Origin: Larkinella sp. C7
GTDB lineage: Bacteria > Bacteroidota > Bacteroidia > Cytophagales > Spirosomataceae
Direction: 5' to 3'
NCBI RefSeq assembly: GCF_006149005.1
Contig: NZ_VBSL01000025.1
Location: 1-46,434 of the forward strand
Length of the DNA: 46,434 nucleotides
In this document: piece after piece, positions 8,710-16,043 of the stretch
Layout: the number at the start of each line of letters is the position of its first letter
How positions within the stretch are numbered: position 1 is the first letter of the stretch
Program-made: the position numbers and the translations under genes
Notes under the pieces: model-generated
What the model was told of the DNA's origin: nothing
Databases searched by the model: none
What the model saw: only the letters and a program-made list of their open reading frames with translations

Positions 8710-8824
8710 CGTAGAATGCGTTACAATTTTAGAGATGCCGACGGATCATTTCCGATTCAGTTGAACATCTTTTGAATGTGGAGTAGCTCCTCAAAACTCT
8801 AACCAAAAAACCGTAGTATGTGGT

Positions 8825-9028
8825 ATGGCAACAATGCTGGAGTACATTAAAACTATCCTTCAAAAAGTTAGCTTTGACAAGAAATTGTTTGAGAAGGAAT
8901 TAAAAAAAGCGATCGGTCTCCTCATTCCAGAGGAGGTAAAACAGTTAAAATCGTGGTGTTACGAGAAGTTTAGTAATCTATACTTGTCTATTCTCAACCG
9001 ATGTTTTTACCGACGAAGGTTAGCGTAA
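8825..9028 (+). CDS. small conserved-looking hypothetical protein, 67 aa
   Basis: A 67-aa, Lys/Leu-rich, probably helical cytoplasmic protein with no signal peptide or membrane helix; key stretches are EYIKTILQKVSFDKKLFEKE and IPEEVKQLKSWCYEKF. It stands alone in a 395-bp gap between batD and pyrC and is closed by a good terminator 20 bp after the stop, which supports it as a real transcription unit. The start could also be the ATG at 8834. From memory, similar short proteins occur in Cytophagales, but I cannot verify this here. No function can be assigned. Confidence 0.65.
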   Translation: MATMLEYIKTILQKVSFDKKLFEKELKKAIGLLIPEEVKQLKSWCYEKFSNLYLSILNRCFYRRRLA

Positions 9029-9047
9029 ACAGGCGAAATACATAGTA

Positions 9048-9079
9048 AAAAAAGGCCGGCTGGAAAGTCGGCCTTTTTT
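9048..9079. terminator. bidirectional rho-independent terminator
   Basis: The stem AAAAAAGGCCG (9048-9058) pairs perfectly with CGGCCTTTTTT (9069-9079) around a 10-nt loop. A-run and T-run on either side let it end both the 67-aa gene (plus) and pyrC (minus, stop at 9081). Confidence 0.85.
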
Positions 9080-9080
9080 A

Positions 9081-10415
9081 TTACCGGACAAAATGCAACC
9101 GTTTCCCCGTCACCGTATCATTAAACGAACCACCGGCGTAAGCCAGATGCCCCGAAACTACGGTATGAGTAACGGCCGTCCCGAACGTCGTTCCATCCAG
9201 GGGCGACCAGCCGCACTGGTACTGAATGTTTTCTTTAGACACTGCGGTTTTCTGTTTCGGATCCACCAGCACCAGATCGGCCCAGTAACCTTCCCGAACA
9301 TAGCCACGCCGGTCGATCTGAAAACAATCGGCGGGCGCATGGCACATCTTTTCCACCACTTTTTCAATCGACAGTTTTCCCTGCTGAACGGCTTCCAGCA
9401 TGAGCAGCAACGGGTGCTGCACCAGCGGTAAACCGGAGGGTGCCTGCCAGTAGGGTTGCTGCTTTTCGTCCCAGGTGTGGGGCGCGTGATCGGTGGCAAT
9501 AATGTCCAGCCGGTTATCGAGCAACGCCTGCCAGAGTTGCGGTTTGTGATGGGGTGCTTTGATAGCCGGATTGCACTTGATGAGGTTGCCCAGTCGCGCG
9601 TAATCGTCGGCGTCAAACCACAGGTGGTGAACGCAGACTTCGGCCGTAATCCGCTTTTCTTTCAACGGAACCGTGTTGTCAAACAGGGCCAGTTCGTCGG
9701 CCGTCGAAATGTGCAGGATGTGCAGCCGGGTGTTGTGTTTTTTGGCCAGTTCCACCGCCAGCGACGACGATTTCAGGCAGGCTTCCTCGTTTCGCACCAG
9801 CGGATGGATTTCAGCCGTGGCGGCATCGCCATACTGCTCTTTATACCGGGCGGTGTTGGCCCGGATGGTGGCTTCGTCTTCGCAGTGTGTCGCAATCAGC
9901 ATCGGGCTTTGCCGGAACACTTCCTCCAGCACCGTCACGTTGTCGACCAGCATGTTGCCCGTCGAGGAACCCATGAAAATCTTGATCCCGCAGACGGTTG
10001 TCGGGTCGGTTTTCAGAACTTCCGCCAGATTGTCGTTCGATCCGCCCATAAAAAACGAATAGTTGGCGAGCGACGTCCGCGCAGCAATCTCGTATTTCTG
10101 GGCCAGCAACTCCTGCGTCAGCACATTCGGAACCGTATTGGGCATTTCCATGAAACTGGTTACGCCCCCGGCCACCGCGGCCCGCGCTTCGGAATGAATG
10201 GTCGCTTTGTGGGTCAAACCGGGTTCGCGGAAATGCACCTGATCGTCGATGACACCGGGCAACAGGTAATTACCGTCCGCGTCGATGACGGTATCCGCCT
10301 GCTGGCTCAGCCCCGAACCAATTTGCTCGATAAAACCGTCTTTGCAATAGACATCGGTTTCGCGAATGGTGCCTTCATTCACCAGCCGGGCATTTCGTAT
10401 TAAAATCGTGCTCAT
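9081..10415 (-). CDS. pyrC: dihydroorotase, type I
   Basis: This 444-aa amidohydrolase closes carbamoyl-aspartate to dihydroorotate in pyrimidine synthesis. Visible motifs: LPGVIDDQVHFREPG (52-66), MEMPNT, GIKIFMGSS with K145 as the likely carboxylated lysine, THCED with H177, LHILHIST near 230, and ATDHAPH near 305. The first metal-binding motif is unusual: where amidohydrolases read H-x-H, this has Q59-V-H61. From memory other Bacteroidota proteins share the DDQVHFREPG form; they may use the metal site differently or be dihydroorotase-like. The ATG overlaps the hemB stop as ATGA, so the two are co-transcribed and probably coupled. Confidence 0.9.
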   Translation of the reverse strand: MSTILIRNARLVNEGTIRETDVYCKDGFIEQIGSGLSQQADTVIDADGNYLLPGVIDDQVHFREPGLTHKATIHSEARAAVAGGVTSFMEMPNTVPNVLTQELLAQKYEIAARTSLANYSFFMGGSNDNLAEVLKTDPTTVCGIKIFMGSSTGNMLVDNVTVLEEVFRQSPMLIATHCEDEATIRANTARYKEQYGDAATAEIHPLVRNEEACLKSSSLAVELAKKHNTRLHILHISTADELALFDNTVPLKEKRITAEVCVHHLWFDADDYARLGNLIKCNPAIKAPHHKPQLWQALLDNRLDIIATDHAPHTWDEKQQPYWQAPSGLPLVQHPLLLMLEAVQQGKLSIEKVVEKMCHAPADCFQIDRRGYVREGYWADLVLVDPKQKTAVSKENIQYQCGWSPLDGTTFGTAVTHTVVSGHLAYAGGSFNDTVTGKRLHFVR

Positions 10416-11398
10416 GCCTTTTTCCGGAGTTGGGCGACTTCCTTCGCGAAATACGTGAGAATAATTTTGGCTCCCGCCCGCTTCATGGCCGTCAGAATTT
10501 CGAGCATGGCGCGTTCGCCGTCGAGCCAGCCGTTGGCGGCTGCGGCTTTCACCATCGCATATTCCCCACTGACGTTGTAGGCAGCAATCGGCAGGTCGAA
10601 GTTATCGCTTAATAATTTGATGATATCGAGATACACCATCGCCGGTTTTACCATCAGGAAATCAGCCCCTTCGGCATAATCCAGCTCGGCTTCGATGAGG
10701 GCTTCGCGGCTGTTGGCGGGGTTCATCTGGTACGTTTTCTTGTCGCCAAACCGCGGGGCCGAGTCGAGGGCATCGCGGAAAGGGCCGTAGAAAGCACCGG
10801 CGTATTTGGCGGTATAGGCCATTATCGACACGTTGGTGAAGCCTTCCTTGTCAAGCGCTTCGCGGATGTAACCGATGCGTCCGTCCATCATGTCCGACGG
10901 CCCGATGATGTCCGCACCGGCGCGGGCCTGCGCCACTGCCATTTTAGCCAGCACCACCAGCGTTTCGTCGTTCACCACTTCAAAACCGTTCGCGCTTTCC
11001 TCCACAATCCCGTCGTGGCCGTCGGAACTATACGGATCCATCGCCACATCGGTCATCAGGGCAATCTCGGGAAAGCGGCTTTTGATGGCCTTCACGGCTT
11101 GCAAATACAAACCTGCGGGATTATGGCTTTCCGTCGCGTATTTATCTTTTTTGCTTTCGGGCAAATTGGGAAACAGGGCAAAGGTTCGCAAACCCAGATC
11201 GACGCATTCCTGCATTTCTTCGAGCAGCAGGTCGAGCGAAAACCGGGCGACACCCGGCATCGACGTAATCTCGGAGCGAACACCCTGGCCTTCCATCACG
11301 AACATGGGATAAATCAGGTCGGACAGCGAAAGGAAGTTTTCCTGGACCAGTTCCCGGATCACGGGCGATTTTCTATTTCTGCGGGGTCTTCGTAGCAT
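10412..11398 (-). CDS. hemB: porphobilinogen synthase (delta-aminolevulinic acid dehydratase)
   Basis: This 328-aa enzyme condenses two 5-aminolevulinate molecules into porphobilinogen for haem and cobalamin synthesis. The two Schiff-base lysines are K198 (AKYAGAFYGPFRDA) and K251 (LMVKPAMVYLDII). The metal loop reads DVAMDPYSSDGHDG (117-130): Asp takes the place of the three Cys found in zinc enzymes, so this is the magnesium-type, zinc-independent form. It is the first gene of the hemB-pyrC unit, with a -7 element at 11420-11427 and a short leader. Its pairing with pyrC is not a pathway link but is tight (4-bp overlap). Confidence 0.96.
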   Translation of the reverse strand: MLRRPRRNRKSPVIRELVQENFLSLSDLIYPMFVMEGQGVRSEITSMPGVARFSLDLLLEEMQECVDLGLRTFALFPNLPESKKDKYATESHNPAGLYLQAVKAIKSRFPEIALMTDVAMDPYSSDGHDGIVEESANGFEVVNDETLVVLAKMAVAQARAGADIIGPSDMMDGRIGYIREALDKEGFTNVSIMAYTAKYAGAFYGPFRDALDSAPRFGDKKTYQMNPANSREALIEAELDYAEGADFLMVKPAMVYLDIIKLLSDNFDLPIAAYNVSGEYAMVKAAAANGWLDGERAMLEILTAMKRAGAKIILTYFAKEVAQLRKKA

Positions 11399-11419
11399 AA
11401 CGCAATTGGTTTCTGACTA

Positions 11420-11427
11420 CAAAGATA
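11420..11427 (-). promoter_or_regulatory. candidate -7 element for hemB-pyrC
   Basis: CAAAGATA reads TATCTTTG on the minus strand, an exact TAnnTTTG match about 20 bp upstream of the hemB ATG, in the 42-bp gap after the response regulator. No good -33 is seen. Confidence 0.4.
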
Positions 11428-11440
11428 ACATACGGCAACG

Positions 11441-12121
11441 TTACGCCATGAGTTTAAATCCTTCGCCGTGCAGGTTAACAATCTGCACCGACTCGTCCTC
11501 TTTCAGGTATTTGCGGAGCTTGGTGATGTAAACGTCCATGCTGCGGGCGTTGAAATACGAATCGTCACCCCAGATGAGCTTGAGCGCGAAACTCCGGCTG
11601 AGCGGTTGGTTTTTGTTCTGGGCGAACAATTTGAGCAGGGCGGACTCTTTACTGGTCAGTTTGACGTCGGTTCCGTTGCGGGTCAGGAGCTGGTGGGCAA
11701 AATCGAACGAAAAAGAGCCAATCTGATAGGTGGCCGGTTGCTGCATTTCGTCGGTTTTGTGATACCGCCGGAGAATGGCTTGAATCCGCAGCAGCAACTC
11801 TTCCATGCTGAACGGTTTGGTCATGTAATCATCAGCCCCGATCCTGAATCCCTGGATGGTGTCTTCCTTCATCGACTTGGCCGTCAGGAAAATAATCGGC
11901 ACATCCCGGCCCGACATCCGGACTTCTTTCGCCAGTGAAAAACCGTCTTTTTTCGGAAGCATGACATCGAACAGACACAGATCGTAGGCGTTGTCTACAA
12001 ACCGCTGCCAGCCCTGATTGCCGTCGATAGCCAGGTCGGTATCGTATCCTTTCGAGCTCAGGTATTCCTGCAGCAACATTCCCAGATTCGGGTCATCTTC
12101 AACCAGTAAGAGCTTAGGCAT
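11441..12121 (-). CDS. OmpR/PhoB family response regulator
   Basis: This 226-aa two-domain regulator has a receiver domain (1-120) and a winged-helix DNA-binding domain (about 130-226). Receiver residues are all present: acidic pair D9-D10, phospho-acceptor D52 (LCLFDVMLP), T80 (IIFLTAKS) and K102 (YMTKPFS). The C-terminal half ends with RSMDVYITKLRKYL, the OmpR-type recognition region. The partner kinase is immediately upstream on the same strand (12228-14144). Between them lies a perfect 40-bp inverted repeat whose last base is 11 nt before this start codon, so translation or processing of this message is probably affected by a very long hairpin. Confidence 0.95.
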   Translation of the reverse strand: MPKLLLVEDDPNLGMLLQEYLSSKGYDTDLAIDGNQGWQRFVDNAYDLCLFDVMLPKKDGFSLAKEVRMSGRDVPIIFLTAKSMKEDTIQGFRIGADDYMTKPFSMEELLLRIQAILRRYHKTDEMQQPATYQIGSFSFDFAHQLLTRNGTDVKLTSKESALLKLFAQNKNQPLSRSFALKLIWGDDSYFNARSMDVYITKLRKYLKEDESVQIVNLHGEGFKLMA

Positions 12122-12132
12122 CTTGTATTTTC

Positions 12133-12224
12133 CTCTGCTAACCTCTGATTTTCTCTGATCAACTCTGTGTAACCATTAAAACTCTTACACAGAGTTGATC
12201 AGAGAAAATCAGAGGTTAGCAGAG
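12133..12224. repeat. perfect 40-bp intergenic inverted repeat built of CTCTG decamers
   Basis: The arm 12133-12172 is the exact reverse complement of 12185-12224, with a 12-nt loop (12173-12184). Each arm is four consecutive 10-mers starting with CTCTG, so the arm has an internal 10-bp period. It starts 3 bp beyond the kinase stop codon (12228) and ends 11 bp from the response-regulator ATG (12121). There is no T-run directly after either arm, so it is not a standard terminator. Confidence 0.95.
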
Positions 12225-12227
12225 CGT

Positions 12228-14144
12228 TTAGGTGTGTTGGTATGGCAAAACTAACTCAAAAGAACTTCCTTTTCCCAACTGGCTGTCGACCCGAATGGAA
12301 CCGTGGTGTTCTTCAACCATTTTCTTGACGTAACTCAGCCCCAGGCCGAAGCCTTTGACATCGTGCAGGTTCCCCGTCGGAACGCGGTAAAACTTCTCAA
12401 AAATCCGGCTGACCTGATCTTTCGTCATGCCAATGCCGTGATCGGCAACGGTGATGCTCACGCCATTTTCCACATTCCGCGTCCGAATGGTAATATCCGG
12501 TTTTTCGGGCGAATATTTAATGGCATTGTCGAGCAGGTTATACAGAATATTGCTCAGGTGGAGTTCATCGGCTTCCACAATCTCTTCGGCGGCTTCAAAA
12601 TCCAGGTGAACTTCCCCTTCTTTCTGCTCGATCTGTAACCCGATCGTGTTCAGAACATTGCCGATTGTATCGTGAATATTGACCGACGAGAGTTTCAGTT
12701 TCACCGCTCCTTTTCCGGCCGTAGCCCGGTCGAGGAGCGCCATTTGCAGCACTTTCTCCACGTGTGTGCCCAGGCGCCGGGTTTCGTCGCGGATGATGCC
12801 CATGTAGCGGGTCAGGCGCGTGGCTGGTTCTTCCGACGTCTCGATCCCGTGACTAAGTTGTTCCTGCGCCATTTCCACCGCCAGCGAGATGGTCGAAATC
12901 GGCGTTTTGAACTCGTGAGTCATGTTATTGATAAAATCATTCTTGATGTCGGCGAGTTTTTTCTGTCGCATGATGGTATTGATGGCGATGTAAAAACAAG
13001 CCATAATGACCAGCACCAATAACGCCGACCCCGCCAGAATTGCGCTCATTTTCCGCAGAATAAACTGCTGCTGATCCGGGAAATAGACGTAAACGTAGTT
13101 GCCTTTTTCCAGAAAGTTGTTCGGAAACAACACGGCTTTGTAAATCTTCTTTTTCCCCTGCATCTGGTTGTCCGAATGCGATGCAAACAGCAGTTGCGGT
13201 TTGGCCAGTCCCATGCCCACGTTGGTCCGCACACCATATTCAAACGGGATGGTGATGCCCCGCTCGGCAATGGACTCCTTTAACAGCGAATCCAGCAAGG
13301 TCCGGTTGATGCGGCTCTCGATGGGGCGATTGGCAAACAGCAAATCCCGCACCACGCCCTTGACCATCTCCGATTGCTGTTCCACTTTCTGCAAGCCCAC
13401 TGTAGAACCGGAAGCCGCCACGATCGGAGCCGGTGGCACCGGAACCTTCCGTTTGGGTCGCAGTTTGCGAACAATCTGTTCTTTTTTCAGCGGTTTTTGC
13501 ACTACCAACACGCTGTCTGGCTGGGCATACATCAACCGCAACTGGCGTTCAAATACCTGATCGACCAGCGTATTGAAATGCCGTTGCTGTTGCAGCTGCA
13601 AATCCCAGAGCTCGTCGGGCCCCAGGGCATCCTGCTGCCGAACCAGGTCTTCAAAATGCCGCTGCTGAACTTCCGATAACTTCTGAACATCCGATTGAAA
13701 GGCGTCTGATGGCGAAACCTGCGTTTGCTGCCAGACTTTTACCGGAACCGTGCCATTTGTGCTTTCCGGTGCAGACACCACCGGTTTAGTTTCGTTCGGC
13801 GGGTTGGCCGCATAGGATTCCGGGCGGTTTCTTTTCGAAAACCGGCTGGCGGCTTTGGCCAGTTGGTCGCGGTTGTTCAGGGATTGTGCCGCAACCGTGG
13901 GCCGCGAGATGGCGATGAGCTGCCGTTGCTGCTGCTGCTGGTTCATGCGCTGGCGGGCCAGATACAGAATTTCCTTCCGTTCCAGCGTCCGCACCACTTC
14001 CTGCAACCCGTCGGTCACTTTATAATCAAACTGTTCTTTCTGCAACGACAGCGCATTGTCGATCCAGTAGAGTTGCAGCGAAATCAGGCCCAGCAAACCT
14101 ACGGTCATCAACACGGCAATCCAGCGTATGCGTTGTTTTGTCAT
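12228..14144 (-). CDS. membrane sensor histidine kinase with large periplasmic domain
   Basis: This 638-aa kinase has an N-terminal membrane helix (about 9-28), an extracytoplasmic sensor region of some 335 residues (30-365), a second helix (about 367-387), HisKA with phospho-acceptor H410 (NNMTHEFKTPIS) and a C-terminal HATPase domain (N-box LLDNAIKYS; G1 VADHGIGM; G2 GFGLGLSYVKKM). The sensor region is rich in Gln (a QQQQQ run near 73) and Pro/basic segments and matches no sensor fold I recognise. It pairs with the response regulator downstream. Upstream, and divergent across a 190-bp gap, is a secreted protein that may be a target or ligand-linked partner. The signal sensed is unknown. Confidence 0.94.
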   Translation of the reverse strand: MTKQRIRWIAVLMTVGLLGLISLQLYWIDNALSLQKEQFDYKVTDGLQEVVRTLERKEILYLARQRMNQQQQQRQLIAISRPTVAAQSLNNRDQLAKAASRFSKRNRPESYAANPPNETKPVVSAPESTNGTVPVKVWQQTQVSPSDAFQSDVQKLSEVQQRHFEDLVRQQDALGPDELWDLQLQQQRHFNTLVDQVFERQLRLMYAQPDSVLVVQKPLKKEQIVRKLRPKRKVPVPPAPIVAASGSTVGLQKVEQQSEMVKGVVRDLLFANRPIESRINRTLLDSLLKESIAERGITIPFEYGVRTNVGMGLAKPQLLFASHSDNQMQGKKKIYKAVLFPNNFLEKGNYVYVYFPDQQQFILRKMSAILAGSALLVLVIMACFYIAINTIMRQKKLADIKNDFINNMTHEFKTPISTISLAVEMAQEQLSHGIETSEEPATRLTRYMGIIRDETRRLGTHVEKVLQMALLDRATAGKGAVKLKLSSVNIHDTIGNVLNTIGLQIEQKEGEVHLDFEAAEEIVEADELHLSNILYNLLDNAIKYSPEKPDITIRTRNVENGVSITVADHGIGMTKDQVSRIFEKFYRVPTGNLHDVKGFGLGLSYVKKMVEEHHGSIRVDSQLGKGSSFELVLPYQHT

Positions 14145-14290
14145 TTTTTATTCCTCCTGTGCAACATTTTCGGTTTCCCTCGCATCTATTGATTGGTTAA
14201 CCCACCTAAAATTACGAAACCCCCGGGCCACGGGCGAAACCGGCCCTGTTGTTTTAACAAACTTTAACAGCGAAACAATTCGATTTGACC

Positions 14291-14298
14291 TAGGTTTG
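14291..14298 (+). promoter_or_regulatory. candidate -7 element for the secreted protein at 14334
   Basis: TAGGTTTG is an exact TAnnTTTG match giving a leader of about 30 nt. No -33 TTG at the usual distance. Confidence 0.4.
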
Positions 14299-14333
14299 CC
14301 CTGTGTTCTGACCGTAAAAACGAATAACGTACC

Positions 14334-15188
14334 ATGCGAATTCCATCTGTTATCCGCTACCGCTCCATCTTGGCTGCTTTGCTGGTTTGCGCCTGTTCGG
14401 CCACGGTGCTGGCCCAATCCGACCCGAAAACGGATGCTGATAAAAACAGCGTCAACGTAAAAATTATCGAACGTACCAACGCCGGTGAAGTCCGCGAACT
14501 GGAACGTACCTACCGCCTGGACGGCCTGAAAGACGATGAGCGGGATGCGCTGGTCAACCGGCTGGTCGATTCGATCCGAACCAAACGGGGCAATAGCAAA
14601 GGACAGATCACCATTGTGATTGATGACAACAGCGATTCACAGCATCATCAAAACCGTAATTCCGACCGGATTACGAACCGGGCGCAACGCGAACGCGATC
14701 TTACGGCCCGACGGCCCAATCGCGTCACCAGCCCGAATTCGTCCCACGGACCGAGTGAATTCCGGTATTATAAGGATGGAAAACTACAAAACCGGTATCG
14801 CTTCGATTCCGACTCGCTGGTCGATCGGCTGAAGCGGTTTGAATTCCGGTGGCCGGAAAATTTCGCGGAACGCATGGAAGACTCGTTCCGCAGTTGGAGC
14901 TGGTCGCTCGACGATGATGTGAAAGCCCCCACCATTCGCAATTTGCAGGTGTTTCCCAACAATCCGGAAACCAACCAGTTGAACGTTCGTTTCACGGCCC
15001 CGTCGAAGGGTGACATCCGCATCCGGGTGACAACGGCCGATGGCAAAGAAGTAGCGAAGAAAGACGTGAAAGACTTCTCGGGAAGCTATTCCGGACAGAT
15101 CGATGTCGACAAAAAAGCGAAAGGCGTTTTCTTTGTCAACGTCACCCAAAATGATGACGGGGCGGTGAAGCGGATTGTCATTCCCTGA
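14334..15188 (+). CDS. secreted protein with T9SS-like C-terminal domain
   Basis: A 284-aa protein with a signal peptide (cleavage about VLAQ, residue 28), a charged, probably disordered middle rich in Asn, Arg, Asp and Ser (about 90-150), and a C-terminal beta domain starting IRNLQVFPNNPETNQLNVRF (about 201-220) and ending in GVFFVNVTQNDDGAVKRIVIP. That end resembles the type IX secretion sorting domain (type A), where VYPNP, a beta-rich body and a final KxVxK-type strand are usual; here VFPNN replaces VYPNP, so the match is partial. Export is well supported; surface attachment by T9SS is an inference. It is divergent from the histidine kinase and may be regulated by that pair. Function unknown. 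Confidence 0.75.
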   Translation: MRIPSVIRYRSILAALLVCACSATVLAQSDPKTDADKNSVNVKIIERTNAGEVRELERTYRLDGLKDDERDALVNRLVDSIRTKRGNSKGQITIVIDDNSDSQHHQNRNSDRITNRAQRERDLTARRPNRVTSPNSSHGPSEFRYYKDGKLQNRYRFDSDSLVDRLKRFEFRWPENFAERMEDSFRSWSWSLDDDVKAPTIRNLQVFPNNPETNQLNVRFTAPSKGDIRIRVTTADGKEVAKKDVKDFSGSYSGQIDVDKKAKGVFFVNVTQNDDGAVKRIVIP

Positions 15189-15502
15189 TTTCACCCCACG
15201 GATCAGGTGATTTGTCGGACGCTGGCAAAGTTTCGTCCTTTCTTTCAGGGGGTTGATCGGTTGTTTTGAACAGTTCACCTATTTTTACTGGAAAGATTGG
15301 AAAAAGACCGACTACCTTTGCGTTACCTTTTAGGAGGACACACGTCTCAAAGTAAATTAGTTGCAGGAGGTTTGGCAGGTCAATACCGTTCATCAAGAAA
15401 TAGTACCGTTTACGAATTATTTTAGAAAAACAAGGTACTATGTATTGCAAGGTACAATAGAAAACCCATATCTTTGTAAAGAACTTAACAAGGGGCAAGC
15501 CC
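15189..15502 (+). other. non-coding leader region before the small exported protein
   Basis: No supported gene. It holds a second TAnnTTTG match (TACCTTTG, 15313-15320), an inverted pair ATAGTACC (15400-15407) / GGTACTAT (15434-15441), and a direct repeat CAAGGTAC at 15431-15438 and 15448-15455 that overlaps the -33 region of the promoter below. A short transcript or two start sites are possible. Confidence 0.5.
15445..15476 (+). promoter_or_regulatory. Bacteroidota-type promoter for the small exported protein
   Basis: TTG at 15445-15447 (-33) and TATCTTTG at 15469-15476 (-7) are separated by 21 bp, close to the family spacing. Transcription would start near 15483, about 30 nt before the ATG at 15512. 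CAAGGTAC repeats flank the -33 and could be an operator. Confidence 0.6.
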
Positions 15503-15511
15503 GTGAAGAGT

Positions 15512-15745
15512 ATGAAAACTTTGGTAATTTTTTTCCTGTTGATTGGTGCCAGTCTGAATGCTTCAGCCATGGGTCATCCGCACAACCTGTTCTCTGCTCA
15601 CCGCAAGGCGAAGCAGTACAAGCCGGTTGTCTGCAAAACGACAACGGTTACCGATACCGATAAGCGTACCTTCACAAATTGCGTCAAGGTGGCCGCCCCT
15701 TCGGTTCTACAAACGTGGGTTACGATACGCAAGAAATTTCTTTAG
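15512..15745 (+). CDS. small exported hypothetical protein, 77 aa
   Basis: The protein starts MKTLVIFFLLIGASLNASAM, a clear signal peptide, leaving a basic mature part of about 57 residues with two cysteines (VVCKTTTVTD and FTNCVKVAA) that could form a disulfide in the periplasm. I do not recognise the family. ATG 15512 is preferred to an in-frame GTG at 15503 because it begins the signal sequence directly. The gene has its own promoter (15445-15476) and a strong terminator (15774-15813), so it forms a complete monocistronic unit. A peptide-like or stress-induced role is possible, but nothing in the sequence proves one. Confidence 0.68.
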   Translation: MKTLVIFFLLIGASLNASAMGHPHNLFSAHRKAKQYKPVVCKTTTVTDTDKRTFTNCVKVAAPSVLQTWVTIRKKFL

Positions 15746-15773
15746 GCCAGCATAGAATACCTTCCTCAAGGGT

Positions 15774-15813
15774 AGCGGTGCCACGACTTCGGGTCGTGGC
15801 ACCGCTTTTTTTT
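15774..15813 (+). terminator. strong rho-independent terminator
   Basis: A perfect 14-bp stem (15774-15787 with 15793-15806), 5-nt loop TTCGG and a run of eight T. It closes the small exported protein gene. The following 230 bp up to the GH3 fusion contain no gene. Confidence 0.92.
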
Positions 15814-16043
15814 GTGGCACAGGAATTGCCGGTTAAACTGTCGTCGTTAACGGACAAAATCGCTCCTGCCGCCCGGGAATCGCACCATTTCCGGCAAAAA
15901 TATTTTCCTAAAAACCGTCGTTTTATGAATAAATAGGCGGGGGATTACGCGTTTTTATTAGGCATCTTTTCGTTAATTACTTAACTTTATCGTTTGAATG
16001 GAATAAACTGTACAACCTGACGTAACTGTATTTCTTAACCAAA

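Noticed and set aside
9456-10403. Plus-strand open frame of 315 codons
   Set aside because: Antisense to pyrC; long only because the opposite strand codes.
12133-12224. Palindrome as an insertion-sequence remnant or attachment site
   Set aside because: No transposase or target duplication next to it; the arms are periodic and meet across 12 nt, unlike IS ends.
15361-15663. 100-codon plus-strand frame before and over the small exported protein gene
   Set aside because: It spans the promoter at 15445-15476 and overlaps the better-supported 77-aa gene in another frame; no domain.
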